A stretch of DNA of 64,000 bases from Cellulomonas taurus (GCF_012931845.1 NZ_CP051884.1:3038001-3102000), one strand, 5' to 3'; positions 7,684 to 15,271 are shown, counted from the first letter of the stretch. Made by a program: numbers and translations. Notes: generated by a model from the sequence alone, not told the origin.

Positions 7684-9303
7684 ATGCACACCATCATCCG
7701 GCGAGCGCTGCACACGGCGCTCCTGACCGGCGGCCTGATCGCCGTCGGCACGGCAGTCGCTCAGGCAGACCCCGGCGACACCGACCCGACCACCGGCATC
7801 TCCGTCGACCTCGCCGTCGGCATCGGCGACACCCCGATCCTGGACGTCCCGGTCGACGTGCCGATCACCGTCACCGACGTCGCGGTCGGCATCGGCGGGG
7901 ACGGCGCCACCACGGCTCCGGCAGCCCCCGCCACTCCGGCTCCGGCACCGGCAGCACCGGCTCCCGCACCCGCGGCCGAGCCCGCACCCCTGGTGCAGGT
8001 CCCGGTGAGCGTCCCGGTCACCGTCTCCGATGTCGCGGTCGGGGTCCTCGGCGACAGCACGGTCACCGCGCCCGCCGACCCAGCACCAGCAGCACCGGCA
8101 GCACCGGCAGCACCGGCAGCACCGGCCGAGCCGACCGGCAGCGACGAGACCCTGGTCTCCGCACCGGTCACGGTGCCGGTGAACGTCTCGGGCATCGCCG
8201 CGGGGGTGCTCGGCGAGGGCACCATCACCGCGACCGAAGGCTCCACGCCGGAGGTCGCCACCGATCCCGCCGGCGACACCAACGCGGACGGCACCCTGGT
8301 CGCCGCACCGATCACCGCGCCGGTGACCGTCTCCGGCGTGGCCGCGGGAGTCCTGGGCGACGGCACGATCACCTCGACTGACGCCGGACAGGGCGCACCC
8401 GCGACGCCCACCGGTGAGGGAGTGGTGTCGGCACCCGTGACTGCCCCGGTGCAGGTCTCCGGGATCGCCGCCGGAGTCCTCGGCAGCGGGACCATCACCG
8501 GCCCGGAGGCATCCGCACCGACCACTCCTGCGGCCAGCCCCACCGACAACTCCGACAACCCCGCGGTCGCCGCGCCGATCACCGCTCCGGTGAACCTCAG
8601 CACGGTGGCGGTCGGCATCCTCGGTGACGGCACCATCACCTCCACCGGGACCTCCCAGCCCGCCACCAGCACCCCCGCGCCGTCCTCGGACGACGCGGCG
8701 GTGAGCGCCCCGATCACCGCACCGGTCACCGTCGGCACCCTCGCCGTCGGTGTCCTCGGCGACGGGACGATCACCTCGACCGGCGGGCAGCAGCAGGGCG
8801 CCCCGGCGCCCACCACCGGCACCGGTGTGATCGACCTGCCGGTGACCGTGCCGGTGGAGCTGGGCACGATCGCGGTCGGCGTCCTCGGGGACGGCACGAT
8901 CACCGAGGTCGGTTCGTCGCCGACCCCCGGTGGTGGCACCCCGACGACCCCCGGTGACGGCGGCACCCCGGGCGAGGACGACCCGACCGCCCCCGGCGGC
9001 GAGCCGGGCACCGACCCGACCACTCCGGGCACCGACCCCACCGTCGTCACCGGCGGCGGCGTCGACGGTGCGGTCGACCCCACCGTCAGCACCGTCAGCA
9101 CTGTCAGCACCGTCAGCACTGGCGGGCTGACCTCGACCCTGGGTGCCGACGCGATCAGCTCGGCGCTGCTGGCTTCGGAGGCGATGCGACCCGCCGCCCT
9201 CGCCACCACCGGCGGGCACGACGTGCCGATGGCGCTGCTCGCCCTGGCACTGCTGGCGTCCGGCGTGCTGCTGCGTCGGACGGGCAGCGCCTCCCTCCGG
9301 TGA
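7684..9303 (+). CDS. LAXTG-anchored surface protein with chaplin-like repeats
   Basis: 539 residues. A signal peptide (about residues 1-28, ending AVAQADP) leads into eight repeats of about 55-65 residues, each with a core such as APVTAPVQVSGIAAGVLG and a GTIT ending, separated by Pro/Ala/Thr linkers. The core resembles the chaplin fold pattern (VPVxV...GxxVGVLG) but lacks its cysteines. The C-terminus has LATTGG (residue 506 on), a hydrophobic segment and RR, the layout of a class E sortase (LAXTG) signal. It is therefore likely covalently attached to the wall. It lies 75 bp after the other secreted protein and ends in a strong hairpin. Chaplin kinship is inference from pattern. Confidence 0.8.
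   Translation: MHTIIRRALHTALLTGGLIAVGTAVAQADPGDTDPTTGISVDLAVGIGDTPILDVPVDVPITVTDVAVGIGGDGATTAPAAPATPAPAPAAPAPAPAAEPAPLVQVPVSVPVTVSDVAVGVLGDSTVTAPADPAPAAPAAPAAPAAPAEPTGSDETLVSAPVTVPVNVSGIAAGVLGEGTITATEGSTPEVATDPAGDTNADGTLVAAPITAPVTVSGVAAGVLGDGTITSTDAGQGAPATPTGEGVVSAPVTAPVQVSGIAAGVLGSGTITGPEASAPTTPAASPTDNSDNPAVAAPITAPVNLSTVAVGILGDGTITSTGTSQPATSTPAPSSDDAAVSAPITAPVTVGTLAVGVLGDGTITSTGGQQQGAPAPTTGTGVIDLPVTVPVELGTIAVGVLGDGTITEVGSSPTPGGGTPTTPGDGGTPGEDDPTAPGGEPGTDPTTPGTDPTVVTGGGVDGAVDPTVSTVSTVSTVSTGGLTSTLGADAISSALLASEAMRPAALATTGGHDVPMALLALALLASGVLLRRTGSASLR
8091..8126 (+). repeat. Short tandem 9-bp repeats within the surface protein gene
   Basis: The unit CAGCACCGG recurs about four times and encodes an Ala-Pro-Ala linker between the first chaplin-like repeats. 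A second short array of GTCAGCACY units at about 9085-9120 encodes VSTVSTVST before the sorting region. Both are in frame and could vary in copy number without breaking the gene. Confidence 0.7.
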
Positions 9304-9305
9304 CC

Positions 9306-9342
9306 GTGGTCGGCCGACCGACACCCTCGGTCGGCCGACCAC
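9306..9342. terminator. Strong hairpin after the LAXTG repeat protein
   Basis: Arms 9306-9321 and 9327-9342 are perfectly complementary (16 bp, 5-nt loop), starting 3 nt after the stop codon. There is no U-tract, as is common for actinobacterial terminators. Confidence 0.7.
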
Positions 9343-9448
9343 CCACGACTCCCGTGGCCAGGACCGCGGGACGCATGCCCCACCCGGTGGCGCTCGTCAG
9401 GGGGTCGAGCACCACCGGGTGTGGGCGCGCCGTGCCACAGTGAGCGGC

Positions 9449-10072
9449 ATGGCCACTCCGACGGATGCACTCGACCCCTGGTTCGGCTCCCTGGAGCCGG
9501 AGGCCGACCTGGATCGGATGCTGCTGGACGGTGCTGACCTGGTCGGCGCCGACGGCGAAGGCGCCCGGCTGGTCGAGTGTCTGCTGCGGGGCTGCGACCT
9601 CGACGGGGCGATCCTGGACCACGCCCACCTGATCGACACCACCCTGACCGAGTGCCGGGCCGGGACGGTCCGTGCACGCTCGGCCACCTGGCGGGACGTG
9701 ACGGTCGAGGGGTGCCGGTTCGGCGCGCTGGAGGTCTTCGGATCGGCGTGGGACCGGGTGACGATCCGCGGCGGCAAGATCGACTACCTCAATCTCCGGG
9801 ACGCCACGGTGCGCGAGCTGCGGTTGGTCGACTGCACGATCGGCGACCTCGACCTGGCCGGGGCGACCGTGCGCGCGCTGCGCACCGAGGGATGTCAGGT
9901 CCGTCGGCTGGACGTCACCCGGGCACAGCTGCGGGACGCCGACCTGCGCGGCGCGGAGCTGCAGGCGCTCGACGGCACCGCCGGACTGCGGGGGGCGACG
10001 ATCAGCCCCGAGCAGTTGTACGACCTGGCCGGAGCGCTGGCCGACCACCTCGGAGTCGTGGTGGATCGCTAG
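9449..10072 (+). CDS. Pentapeptide-repeat protein
   Basis: 207 residues, with repeated A(D/N)LXX-type pentapeptides through most of the length (for example GADLVGADGEGARLVECLL, CDLDGAILDHAHL, ADLRGAELQAL), predicting a right-handed quadrilateral beta-helix. There is no signal peptide or membrane segment, so it should be cytoplasmic. Some members of this superfamily mimic DNA and protect gyrase, but the family is broad and no specific role can be assigned. ATG 9449 was chosen over longer openings because the repeat fold and normal codon pattern start here; a weak CACAGT box lies 7 nt upstream. It is convergent with the aminotransferase gene, 45 bp away. Confidence 0.85.
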   Translation: MATPTDALDPWFGSLEPEADLDRMLLDGADLVGADGEGARLVECLLRGCDLDGAILDHAHLIDTTLTECRAGTVRARSATWRDVTVEGCRFGALEVFGSAWDRVTIRGGKIDYLNLRDATVRELRLVDCTIGDLDLAGATVRALRTEGCQVRRLDVTRAQLRDADLRGAELQALDGTAGLRGATISPEQLYDLAGALADHLGVVVDR

Positions 10073-10117
10073 GCCCACCCGAGCCCGCCGGTCCGACCAC
10101 CAGCAGCGCGTCGTGCG

Positions 10118-11479
10118 CTAGTCCTCCACCACCGGCCCGCACCCCGCGGCGGCGGTGGCCGCGAGCGCGTCGATCCCGTGCACCCCGGGTCGCGGGTCGT
10201 CCTCCACCGCCCAGCAGCCGTCCACCACGGCGTACCTGGCCCGCGGTCCCTCGGTGGTCCAGGCGTGCAGGGCGTCGATCAGCCGGTCCACCGCCTCCAC
10301 CGGGGTGCCGACCCCGACGGATGCCCGCAGCGCACCGCCGGTGACGCCGAGCCGAGCCAGCAGGGGGTGTGCGCAGAACCGGCCGTCCCGCACGCCGATT
10401 CCCCACTCGGCGGACAGGTAGGCCGCCACCAGTCCCGGATCGTCCTCCCCGACAGTGAAGGAGACGACCCCCACCGGGTCAACGGAGTCGGGCCACAGCC
10501 GCAGCACCCGGACCCCCGCGATCCCCGACAGCCCGTCGGTCAGCCGCTCGCGCAGCGCGTGCTCGTGGGCGACCAGCGCCCCGGCCGGCAGCGCGGCCAG
10601 TTCCTCGCAGGCGGCGGCCAGCGCCACCGCACCGAGCACATTCGGCGACCCCGCCTCGTGCCGCGCCGGGGCGGGCTGCCACAGTGTGCGGTCGGTGCGC
10701 ACGTCCCGGACGGCGCCGCCCCCGGCCAGGTACGGCCTGCCCTGGTCCAGCCAGTCCCGGCGACCGACCAGCGCACCGGCGCCGAAGGGGGCGTAGGTCT
10801 TGTGACCGGAGAACGCCACGTAGTCGACGCCGGAGTCGACGAGGGAGAACGGACGGTGCGGGACGAGCTGCGCGCCGTCGATCAGCAGACGCGCCCCGGC
10901 CTCATGGGTGAGCGCGACCAGCTCGGCCAGCGGCAGGCTCTCCCCGGTGACGTTCGACGCACCCGTGACGGTGACCAGCGCGTAGGGGGTGCGGGCCAGT
11001 TCCTCCCGCAGCAGCTCGAGCGTGGCGGCGGCGGTCGGGCCGCTGGTCAGCACCGTCGCGCGCCGGTCGTCGCCGCCGGTCGTCTGCACCCAGGGCAGCA
11101 GGTTGGCGTGGTGCTCGCAGTCCAGGACCAGCACCGCGCCCGGCACGCACCCGGCCAGCAGGTTGAGCGCGTCGGTGGTGTTCCGCACGATCACCGCCAC
11201 GTCCTCGTCCCGGGCGCCGACGAACCGGGCGATCGTCTGCCGCGACGTCTCGTACAGCGCGGTGGACACCTGGGACAGGTACCCGGCACCGCGGTGCACC
11301 GAGGCGTACAGCGGCAGCACCTCGGTCACCCGGGCGGCCACCGACTCCAGAGCGGGGGCGGACGCCGCGTAGTCGAGGTTGGCGTACGGCACGGTGCGGC
11401 CGTCGACCAGCGGGACCGGGGTGTCACCCCCGACCACCGGCAGCAGGACGTCGACCCGGTTCAGGGTGGGTGTGGACAT
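10118..11479 (-). CDS. Class V aminotransferase, cysteine-desulfurase-like
   Basis: 453 residues, a PLP enzyme of the SufS/CsdA-like group. The Schiff-base lysine is K227 in FSGHKTYAPFGAG; the PLP-binding DGAQLVPH and the NTTDALN motif are present. C369 in RFCAHPLL corresponds to the mobile catalytic cysteine of SufS-type desulfurases (RxGxxCAxP). It probably mobilises sulfur from cysteine or a related substrate, but the locus has no SufBCDU partners, so it is unlikely to be the housekeeping Fe-S enzyme. ATG 11479 has a GGAGG site 6-7 nt upstream. The 5' leader carries a SAM-IV riboswitch, placing the gene in methionine/cysteine homeostasis. Confidence 0.88.
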   Translation of the reverse strand: MSTPTLNRVDVLLPVVGGDTPVPLVDGRTVPYANLDYAASAPALESVAARVTEVLPLYASVHRGAGYLSQVSTALYETSRQTIARFVGARDEDVAVIVRNTTDALNLLAGCVPGAVLVLDCEHHANLLPWVQTTGGDDRRATVLTSGPTAAATLELLREELARTPYALVTVTGASNVTGESLPLAELVALTHEAGARLLIDGAQLVPHRPFSLVDSGVDYVAFSGHKTYAPFGAGALVGRRDWLDQGRPYLAGGGAVRDVRTDRTLWQPAPARHEAGSPNVLGAVALAAACEELAALPAGALVAHEHALRERLTDGLSGIAGVRVLRLWPDSVDPVGVVSFTVGEDDPGLVAAYLSAEWGIGVRDGRFCAHPLLARLGVTGGALRASVGVGTPVEAVDRLIDALHAWTTEGPRARYAVVDGCWAVEDDPRPGVHGIDALAATAAAGCGPVVED

Positions 11480-11485
11480 GGTGGA

Positions 11486-11502
11486 CCTCCGACAGGTGGA
11501 GG
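11486..11502 (-). promoter_or_regulatory. Shine-Dalgarno-masking hairpin in the SAM-IV leader
   Basis: On the minus strand CCTCC (11502-11498) can pair with the GGAGG ribosome site (11490-11486) of the aminotransferase gene across a 7-nt loop. This is a simple sequestering hairpin between the SAM-IV aptamer and the start codon. It suggests translational rather than transcriptional control; pairing is seen, function is inferred. Confidence 0.5.
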
Positions 11503-11522
11503 GTCGCCGACATGACCCGGCG

Positions 11523-11639
11523 GACCCCGCGCTTGCTCAGCACCGGACGGTGCTGGGCCAGGTCGTCACCCGGGGCACCCCGCCGCGGAGGGAGGGTTGC
11601 CGGCCAGCAAGCCGGGGCTACGCGCTGGCACTCATGACC
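11523..11639 (-). ncRNA. SAM-IV riboswitch
   Basis: Read on the minus strand, the element begins GGTCATGAGTGCCAGCG, continues with GCCCCGGCTTGCTGGCCGGC and AACCCTCC, then GGGGTGCCCCGGGTGACGACC, and closes with GAGCAAGCGCGGGGTC. These blocks, in this order, match the SAM-IV class known from mycobacteria and streptomycetes almost base for base, including the closing GGTC/GACC pairing and the AGCAAGC strand that pairs with the GCTTGCT loop as a pseudoknot. It lies 44 nt upstream of the class V aminotransferase start and should lower its expression when SAM is abundant. Confidence 0.9.
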
Positions 11640-11700
11640 TGCGCCCACGATGAACCGGCGGTTCGGGATCCGTCAAGAGCTGCTCACAGTGCGGTCGGTC

Positions 11701-11730
11701 CTGGCATCGACGGCCCCGGCTGACTATGGT
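11701..11730 (+). promoter_or_regulatory. Putative promoter of the SAM-I leader
   Basis: CTGGCA (11701-11706), an 18-nt spacer and TATGGT (11725-11730) resemble -35 and -10 boxes. Transcription would begin around 11737, a few nucleotides before the riboswitch P1 helix, which is the expected position. Confidence 0.45.
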
Positions 11731-11739
11731 CGCCGCACA

Positions 11740-11827
11740 CCATCCAGAGCGGCCGAGAGATCTGGCTCGACGACGCCGCAGCAACCCAGGCCACACCGGC
11801 CCAGGGTGCTACCGCCAGGACCGATGG
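11740..11827 (+). ncRNA. SAM-I (S-box) riboswitch, compact form
   Basis: The leader has the S-box core: AGAGCGGCCGAGAGATCTGG, then GCCGCAGCAACCC, then AGGGTGCTACCGCC and a closing strand. P1 is CCATC (11740-11744) with GATGG (11823-11827), and P2 includes GCGGC/GCCGC. The 3' strand of P1 overlaps the GGAGGAG ribosome site (11826-11832) of the downstream DUF1737 gene. Ligand-stabilised P1 would thus mask the Shine-Dalgarno directly. It controls the DUF1737-rhodanese-metZ operon. The P4 region is very short, so the exact subclass is less certain than the SAM-binding family. Confidence 0.85.
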
Positions 11828-11834
11828 AGGAGCG

Positions 11835-12032
11835 ATGACCGAAGCACCCCTGCCCTACCGCCTGCTCACCGGACCGGACGACCGGTCGTTCTGCGAGCGG
11901 GTCAGCGCCGCGCTGGCCGAGGGCTATCAGCTGTACGGCAGCCCGACCGCGACCTACGACGGCGACCGGGTGATCGTCGCGCAGGCAGTGATCCTGCCGA
12001 CCGCCCCCGAGCCGACGGTGCGTCCGCTGTGA
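11835..12032 (+). CDS. DUF1737 domain small protein
   Basis: 65 residues. The pattern YRLLTGPDDRSFCERVSAAL followed by AEGYQLYGSP matches the DUF1737 domain, a short domain of unknown function. GGAGGAG lies 3 nt before ATG and overlaps the riboswitch P1 helix, so the start is secure and translation should be SAM-controlled. The stop overlaps the GTG of the rhodanese gene. As first gene of a SAM-repressed operon it may act in sulfur-amino-acid synthesis, or serve as a coupling leader ORF for the rhodanese. Confidence 0.85.
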   Translation: MTEAPLPYRLLTGPDDRSFCERVSAALAEGYQLYGSPTATYDGDRVIVAQAVILPTAPEPTVRPL

Positions 12033-12436
12033 GCGCCGGATACGCGGGTGATCTGACCCCCCAGCAGACCTGGGAGCTGCTCGCCGACGACCCGACAGCC
12101 CTGCTGGTCGACGTCCGCACCGAGGGCGAGTGGCGCAGCATCGGCGTGCCCGACCTGGACGGTCGGGTGGGCTTCGTGGAGTGGGTCGACGGACAGGGTC
12201 GACCGAACCCCGACTTCCTGGCGCAGCTGGCGGAGCTGGGTGTCACCGACGGCCGTCCGGTGGTCTTCCTCTGCCGATCCGGCGTGCGCTCCGTCGCCGC
12301 GGCGACCACCGCCACCGCCGCCGGGATCGGTCCGTCGTACAACGTGCTGACCGGCTTCGAGGGCGATGTCGGGCCGGACGGGGCCCGCGGACACTGGGGC
12401 TGGCGGGCCGAAGGCCTGCCCTGGCGGTCGCTGTGA
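12029..12436 (+). CDS. Rhodanese-like sulfurtransferase
   Basis: 135 residues, a single rhodanese domain. LLVDVRTEGEW is the N-terminal CH2A-type motif, and the active loop is C82-RSGVRS, a normal six-residue loop with the catalytic cysteine present. It can carry a persulfide and may hand sulfur to or from the adjacent sulfhydrylase. GTG 12029 overlaps the DUF1737 stop by 4 nt; its own stop overlaps the metZ GTG by 3 nt. In Mycobacterium a rhodanese gene also precedes metZ, so the pairing is conserved. Confidence 0.92.
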   Translation: MSAGYAGDLTPQQTWELLADDPTALLVDVRTEGEWRSIGVPDLDGRVGFVEWVDGQGRPNPDFLAQLAELGVTDGRPVVFLCRSGVRSVAAATTATAAGIGPSYNVLTGFEGDVGPDGARGHWGWRAEGLPWRSL

Positions 12437-13653
12437 CGGCGGCGGGGCCCGGCGACTGGCAGGACGGCACCCTCCCCCGGGACACCCTGCGGCCGGACAC
12501 CCTGGCGGTGCGGGGCGGCACGGTGCGGAGCGGCTTCCACGAGACCTCCGAGGCGCTGTTCCTGACCCAGGGCTACGTCTACGACCGCGCCGCCGATGCC
12601 GAGGCGGCCTTCGCCGGGGAGTCGGATCGCTTCCTGTACTCCCGCTACGGCAACCCGACGGTGAGCACCTTCGAGGAACGTCTGCGCCTGATCGAGGGTG
12701 CCGAGGCCTGCTACGCCACCGCCTCCGGGATGAGCGCGGTGTTCACGGCGCTCGCGGCCCTGGTCGGCAGCGGTTCCCGGATCGTGGCCGCCCGGGCGCT
12801 GTTCGGGTCGTCGGTGGTGATCTTCGACGAGATCCTCGCGAAGTGGGGCGTGCGCACCGACTACGTCGACGGCCACGTGCCGGAGCAGTGGGAACAGGCG
12901 CTCGCCACCCCGGCTGACGTGGTGTTCTTCGAGACGCCGTCCAATCCGATGCAGGACCTGGTGGACATCGCCCGGGTCAGTGCGCTGGCCCACGCCGCCG
13001 GTGCGGTCGTGGTGGTCGACAACGTGTTCGCCACCCCGGTGCTGTCCCGGCCGCTGCTGTTCGGCGCGGATGTGGTCGTCTACTCGGCGACCAAGCACAT
13101 CGACGGGCAAGGCCGGGTGCTCGGCGGCGCGATCCTGGGCAGCGACGACTTCGTGCACGGGCCGGTGCAGACCCTGATCCGCAACACCGGGCCGTCGCTC
13201 AGCCCGTTCAACGCCTGGGTGCTGCTCAAGGGCCTGGAGACGCTGTCCCTGCGGGTGCGGCACCAGACCGCCTCCGCGCTGACCGTCGCCACCTGGCTGG
13301 AACAGCACCCGGCGGTGGCCCAGGTCCGCTACCCCTATCTGCCCTCGCACCCGCAGCACGCCCTGGCGCTGACCCAGCAGGACGGCGGCGGCACCGTGGC
13401 GACCTTCACCCTGCACCAGGAATCGAAGGAGTCGACGTTCCGGGTGCTGGACCGGCTCCGGGTGATCGACATCTCGAACAACCTCGGTGACGCGAAGTCG
13501 ATGGTCACGCATCCGGCGACCACCACCCATCGCAAGCTCGGCGCCGCCGGACGAGCGGCGGTCGGGATCGGGGAGTCCACCATCCGACTGTCGGTCGGGT
13601 TGGAGGACCCGCAGGACCTGATCGACGACCTGGCCCAGGCGCTCGACGACTGA
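12433..13653 (+). CDS. metZ: O-succinylhomoserine sulfhydrylase
   Basis: 406 residues, a Cys/Met metabolism PLP enzyme (gamma-family, fold I). Landmarks are SRYGNPTVSTFEERL, the phosphate-binding ATASGMSAVF, FFETPSNPMQ and the PLP lysine K221 in SATKHIDGQGR. The long DGQGRVLGG motif and rhodanese neighbour favour MetZ (direct sulfhydrylation of an activated homoserine to homocysteine) over cystathionine synthase. GTG 12433 overlaps the rhodanese stop. Expression should fall with high SAM through the upstream S-box. Acetyl- versus succinyl-homoserine specificity cannot be settled from sequence alone. Confidence 0.92.
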   Translation: MTAAGPGDWQDGTLPRDTLRPDTLAVRGGTVRSGFHETSEALFLTQGYVYDRAADAEAAFAGESDRFLYSRYGNPTVSTFEERLRLIEGAEACYATASGMSAVFTALAALVGSGSRIVAARALFGSSVVIFDEILAKWGVRTDYVDGHVPEQWEQALATPADVVFFETPSNPMQDLVDIARVSALAHAAGAVVVVDNVFATPVLSRPLLFGADVVVYSATKHIDGQGRVLGGAILGSDDFVHGPVQTLIRNTGPSLSPFNAWVLLKGLETLSLRVRHQTASALTVATWLEQHPAVAQVRYPYLPSHPQHALALTQQDGGGTVATFTLHQESKESTFRVLDRLRVIDISNNLGDAKSMVTHPATTTHRKLGAAGRAAVGIGESTIRLSVGLEDPQDLIDDLAQALDD

Positions 13654-13711
13654 CCGGCCGGGGACCTGGGTGCGCAGGGCACCTACCGACCGGCCGGGGA
13701 CCTGGGTGCGC
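13652..13711. repeat. 24-bp direct repeat after metZ
   Basis: Positions 13652-13675 and 13688-13711 are identical (24 of 24, core GGCCGGGGACCTGGG), with a 36-bp period. The first copy overlaps the metZ stop. Function unknown; each copy has some self-complementarity (GACCGGCC). Confidence 0.8.
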
Positions 13712-13788
13712 CCTCGACCCGCGGCCCGGAAGCCGCATGCCCCTGCGTCGGCCTGGTCGACCCCGGCTCGACTCTGCGACCGCGCAGA

Positions 13789-14325
13789 TCACGCGACCAG
13801 TCGGCGCAGCTCCGTCTCCACCCAGGCACCCTCGGTCAGCGGGTGCAGCACCAGGCCGTCCACCCCCGTCCGCTCCGCCAGCTCGCGCAGCTCGGCCAGC
13901 AGCAGATCGGCGGTGGTGACGACGCGGGTCGCGGCCGGTGACCAGGTCAGGCCGGTGAGCGCGTCCAGGTACTCCAGGTCGGCACGCTTGCGCCGGGCTG
14001 CCCGCTCGTCCACGGCCAGCACCACGTCCAGGTCGAGCAGCAGGGTCACCTGGTGCCGCTGCCGACCGGCCGCGGCGATGCCCTGAGCTGCCAGGTCGAC
14101 CCAGGAGGTCAGCTCGGCGACAGTGGACAGGTCGGCGGAGAACGCCAACCGGATCACGTCGGCCCGAGCGGCGGCGATCAGCAGCTCGGCGCTGTCGCCC
14201 GGTCGGTGTTCGATCCCGGCGCCGGCCGGTGCGTGCAGGGCGATCGTCGGGGTCGGGGTGGGCACGACCGAGAGCGCCGGGCGGGACGGGGCGAGCGCGA
14301 TGTGGTCAAGAACGGGCTGAGCCAT
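13789..14325 (-). CDS. Short luciferase-like (LLM) domain protein
   Basis: 178 residues. The second half reads like the C-terminal part of flavin-dependent LLM oxidoreductases: an ADVIRLAFS strand, the AAAGRQRHQVTLLLDLDVVLA segment, an ELRELAERTGVDGLVLHPL strand-helix-strand and a short C-terminal tail. The first 200 or so residues of the usual TIM barrel are missing, so it is unlikely to be a complete enzyme. It may be a degenerate or accessory relative. ATG 14325 begins MAQPVLDHIALAPSR; no earlier coding pattern is evident, so the shortness seems genuine rather than a mis-start. Transcription leaves about 270 bp to purQ. Confidence 0.55.
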   Translation of the reverse strand: MAQPVLDHIALAPSRPALSVVPTPTPTIALHAPAGAGIEHRPGDSAELLIAAARADVIRLAFSADLSTVAELTSWVDLAAQGIAAAGRQRHQVTLLLDLDVVLAVDERAARRKRADLEYLDALTGLTWSPAATRVVTTADLLLAELRELAERTGVDGLVLHPLTEGAWVETELRRLVA

Positions 14326-14497
14326 GGGAGGTGTCCTCGGGTGAGGCGGGTGCGCACGGGGCCGTCCGGCCGCACGCGCGCAGGGGTCATCGCGTCAGCG
14401 ACAACACACCCGGCTCAGGAACACCCCCGCACCGTACCCACGGCCCGGACCACCGCACCACTACCCGTCCACATCCCGGACCTGCCCTGCTCTTCCG

Positions 14498-14560
14498 CAT
14501 CGAGATGACAGAAGACGCCGCAGGGCCGGCCGTCAAGCGTCGACGACTGTCATCTCGATG
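14498..14560. terminator. Perfect 14-bp inverted repeat downstream of purQ
   Basis: CATCGAGATGACAG (14498-14511) and its exact reverse complement (14547-14560) flank a 35-nt centre that itself contains GACGC/GCGTC and GGCCGGCC pairings. It lies 40 bp beyond the purQ stop on the minus strand and could terminate that operon. The regular arms could also be the ends of a small dispersed element. The remainder of 14326-14497 shows no gene. Confidence 0.5.
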
Positions 14561-14599
14561 ACGGGGCTTCGCGGTCGCGAGCGGGTGGCTCGGGGCGGG

Positions 14600-15271
14600 T
14601 CAGGAGACCAGCGCGCGCAGCACCGAGGTGAAGAAGCGGAGACCGTCGACGCCCGGACCGAAGCCCGGCTCGACCGCGTGCTCGGGGTGCGGCATCAGAC
14701 CGACCACGTTCCCGGCGGCGTTCGTGATCCCGGCGATCCCGCGGCGCGAGCCGTTCGGGTTGTGGTCGGCGTAGCGGAACACCACGCGGCCCTCGCCCTC
14801 CAGCTCGTCCAGGGTGCGCTCGTCGGCGACGTACTGGCCGTCCTGGTTCTTGAGCGGGATGGTGATCCGCTCCCCCGCGGTGTACTCCCGGGTCCAGGCG
14901 GTGTCGGCGTTCTCCACCGTCAGCACTTGCTCCCGGCAGACGAAGTGCAGGTGGTCGTTCTTGATCATCGACCCGGGCAGCAGGTGCGCCTCGGTCAGCA
15001 CCTGGAAGCCATTGCAGATGCCGAGCACCGGCAGGCCCCGGCCGGCGGCCTCGACGACCTCGCCCATCACCGGCGCGAACCGGCTGATCGCCCCGGCCCG
15101 CAGGTAGTCCCCGTAGGAGAAGCCACCCGGCAGCACGACCGCGTCCACGCCGTGCAGGTCCGCGTCGGCGTGCCAGAGCGACACCGGCTCGGCACCGGCC
15201 AGCCGGACGGCGCGCGCGGCGTCCCGGTCGTCCAGGGTGCCGGGGAAGGTGACGACACCGATGGTCGCCAT
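14600..15271 (-). CDS. purQ: Phosphoribosylformylglycinamidine synthase, glutaminase subunit
   Basis: 223 residues, a class I glutamine amidotransferase. The nucleophile is C86 in VLGICNGFQ; the oxyanion region is [16 protein letters not shown], and the His-Glu pair is in [10 protein letters not shown] near the C-terminus. It supplies ammonia to PurL for FGAM formation, with PurS as the third subunit. Its ATG shares one base with the purS stop, indicating coupling. The purL partner is not in this window. Confidence 0.96.
   Translation of the reverse strand: MATIGVVTFPGTLDDRDAARAVRLAGAEPVSLWHADADLHGVDAVVLPGGFSYGDYLRAGAISRFAPVMGEVVEAAGRGLPVLGICNGFQVLTEAHLLPGSMIKNDHLHFVCREQVLTVENADTAWTREYTAGERITIPLKNQDGQYVADERTLDELEGEGRVVFRYADHNPNGSRRGIAGITNAAGNVVGLMPHPEHAVEPGFGPGVDGLRFFTSVLRALVS

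Noticed and set aside
6400..9342. A 980-codon minus-strand frame opposite the secreted repeat proteins
   Set aside because: Its translation is Arg/Gly/His-rich with no signal or domain, while the plus-strand genes have signal peptides, repeats and a sorting signal.
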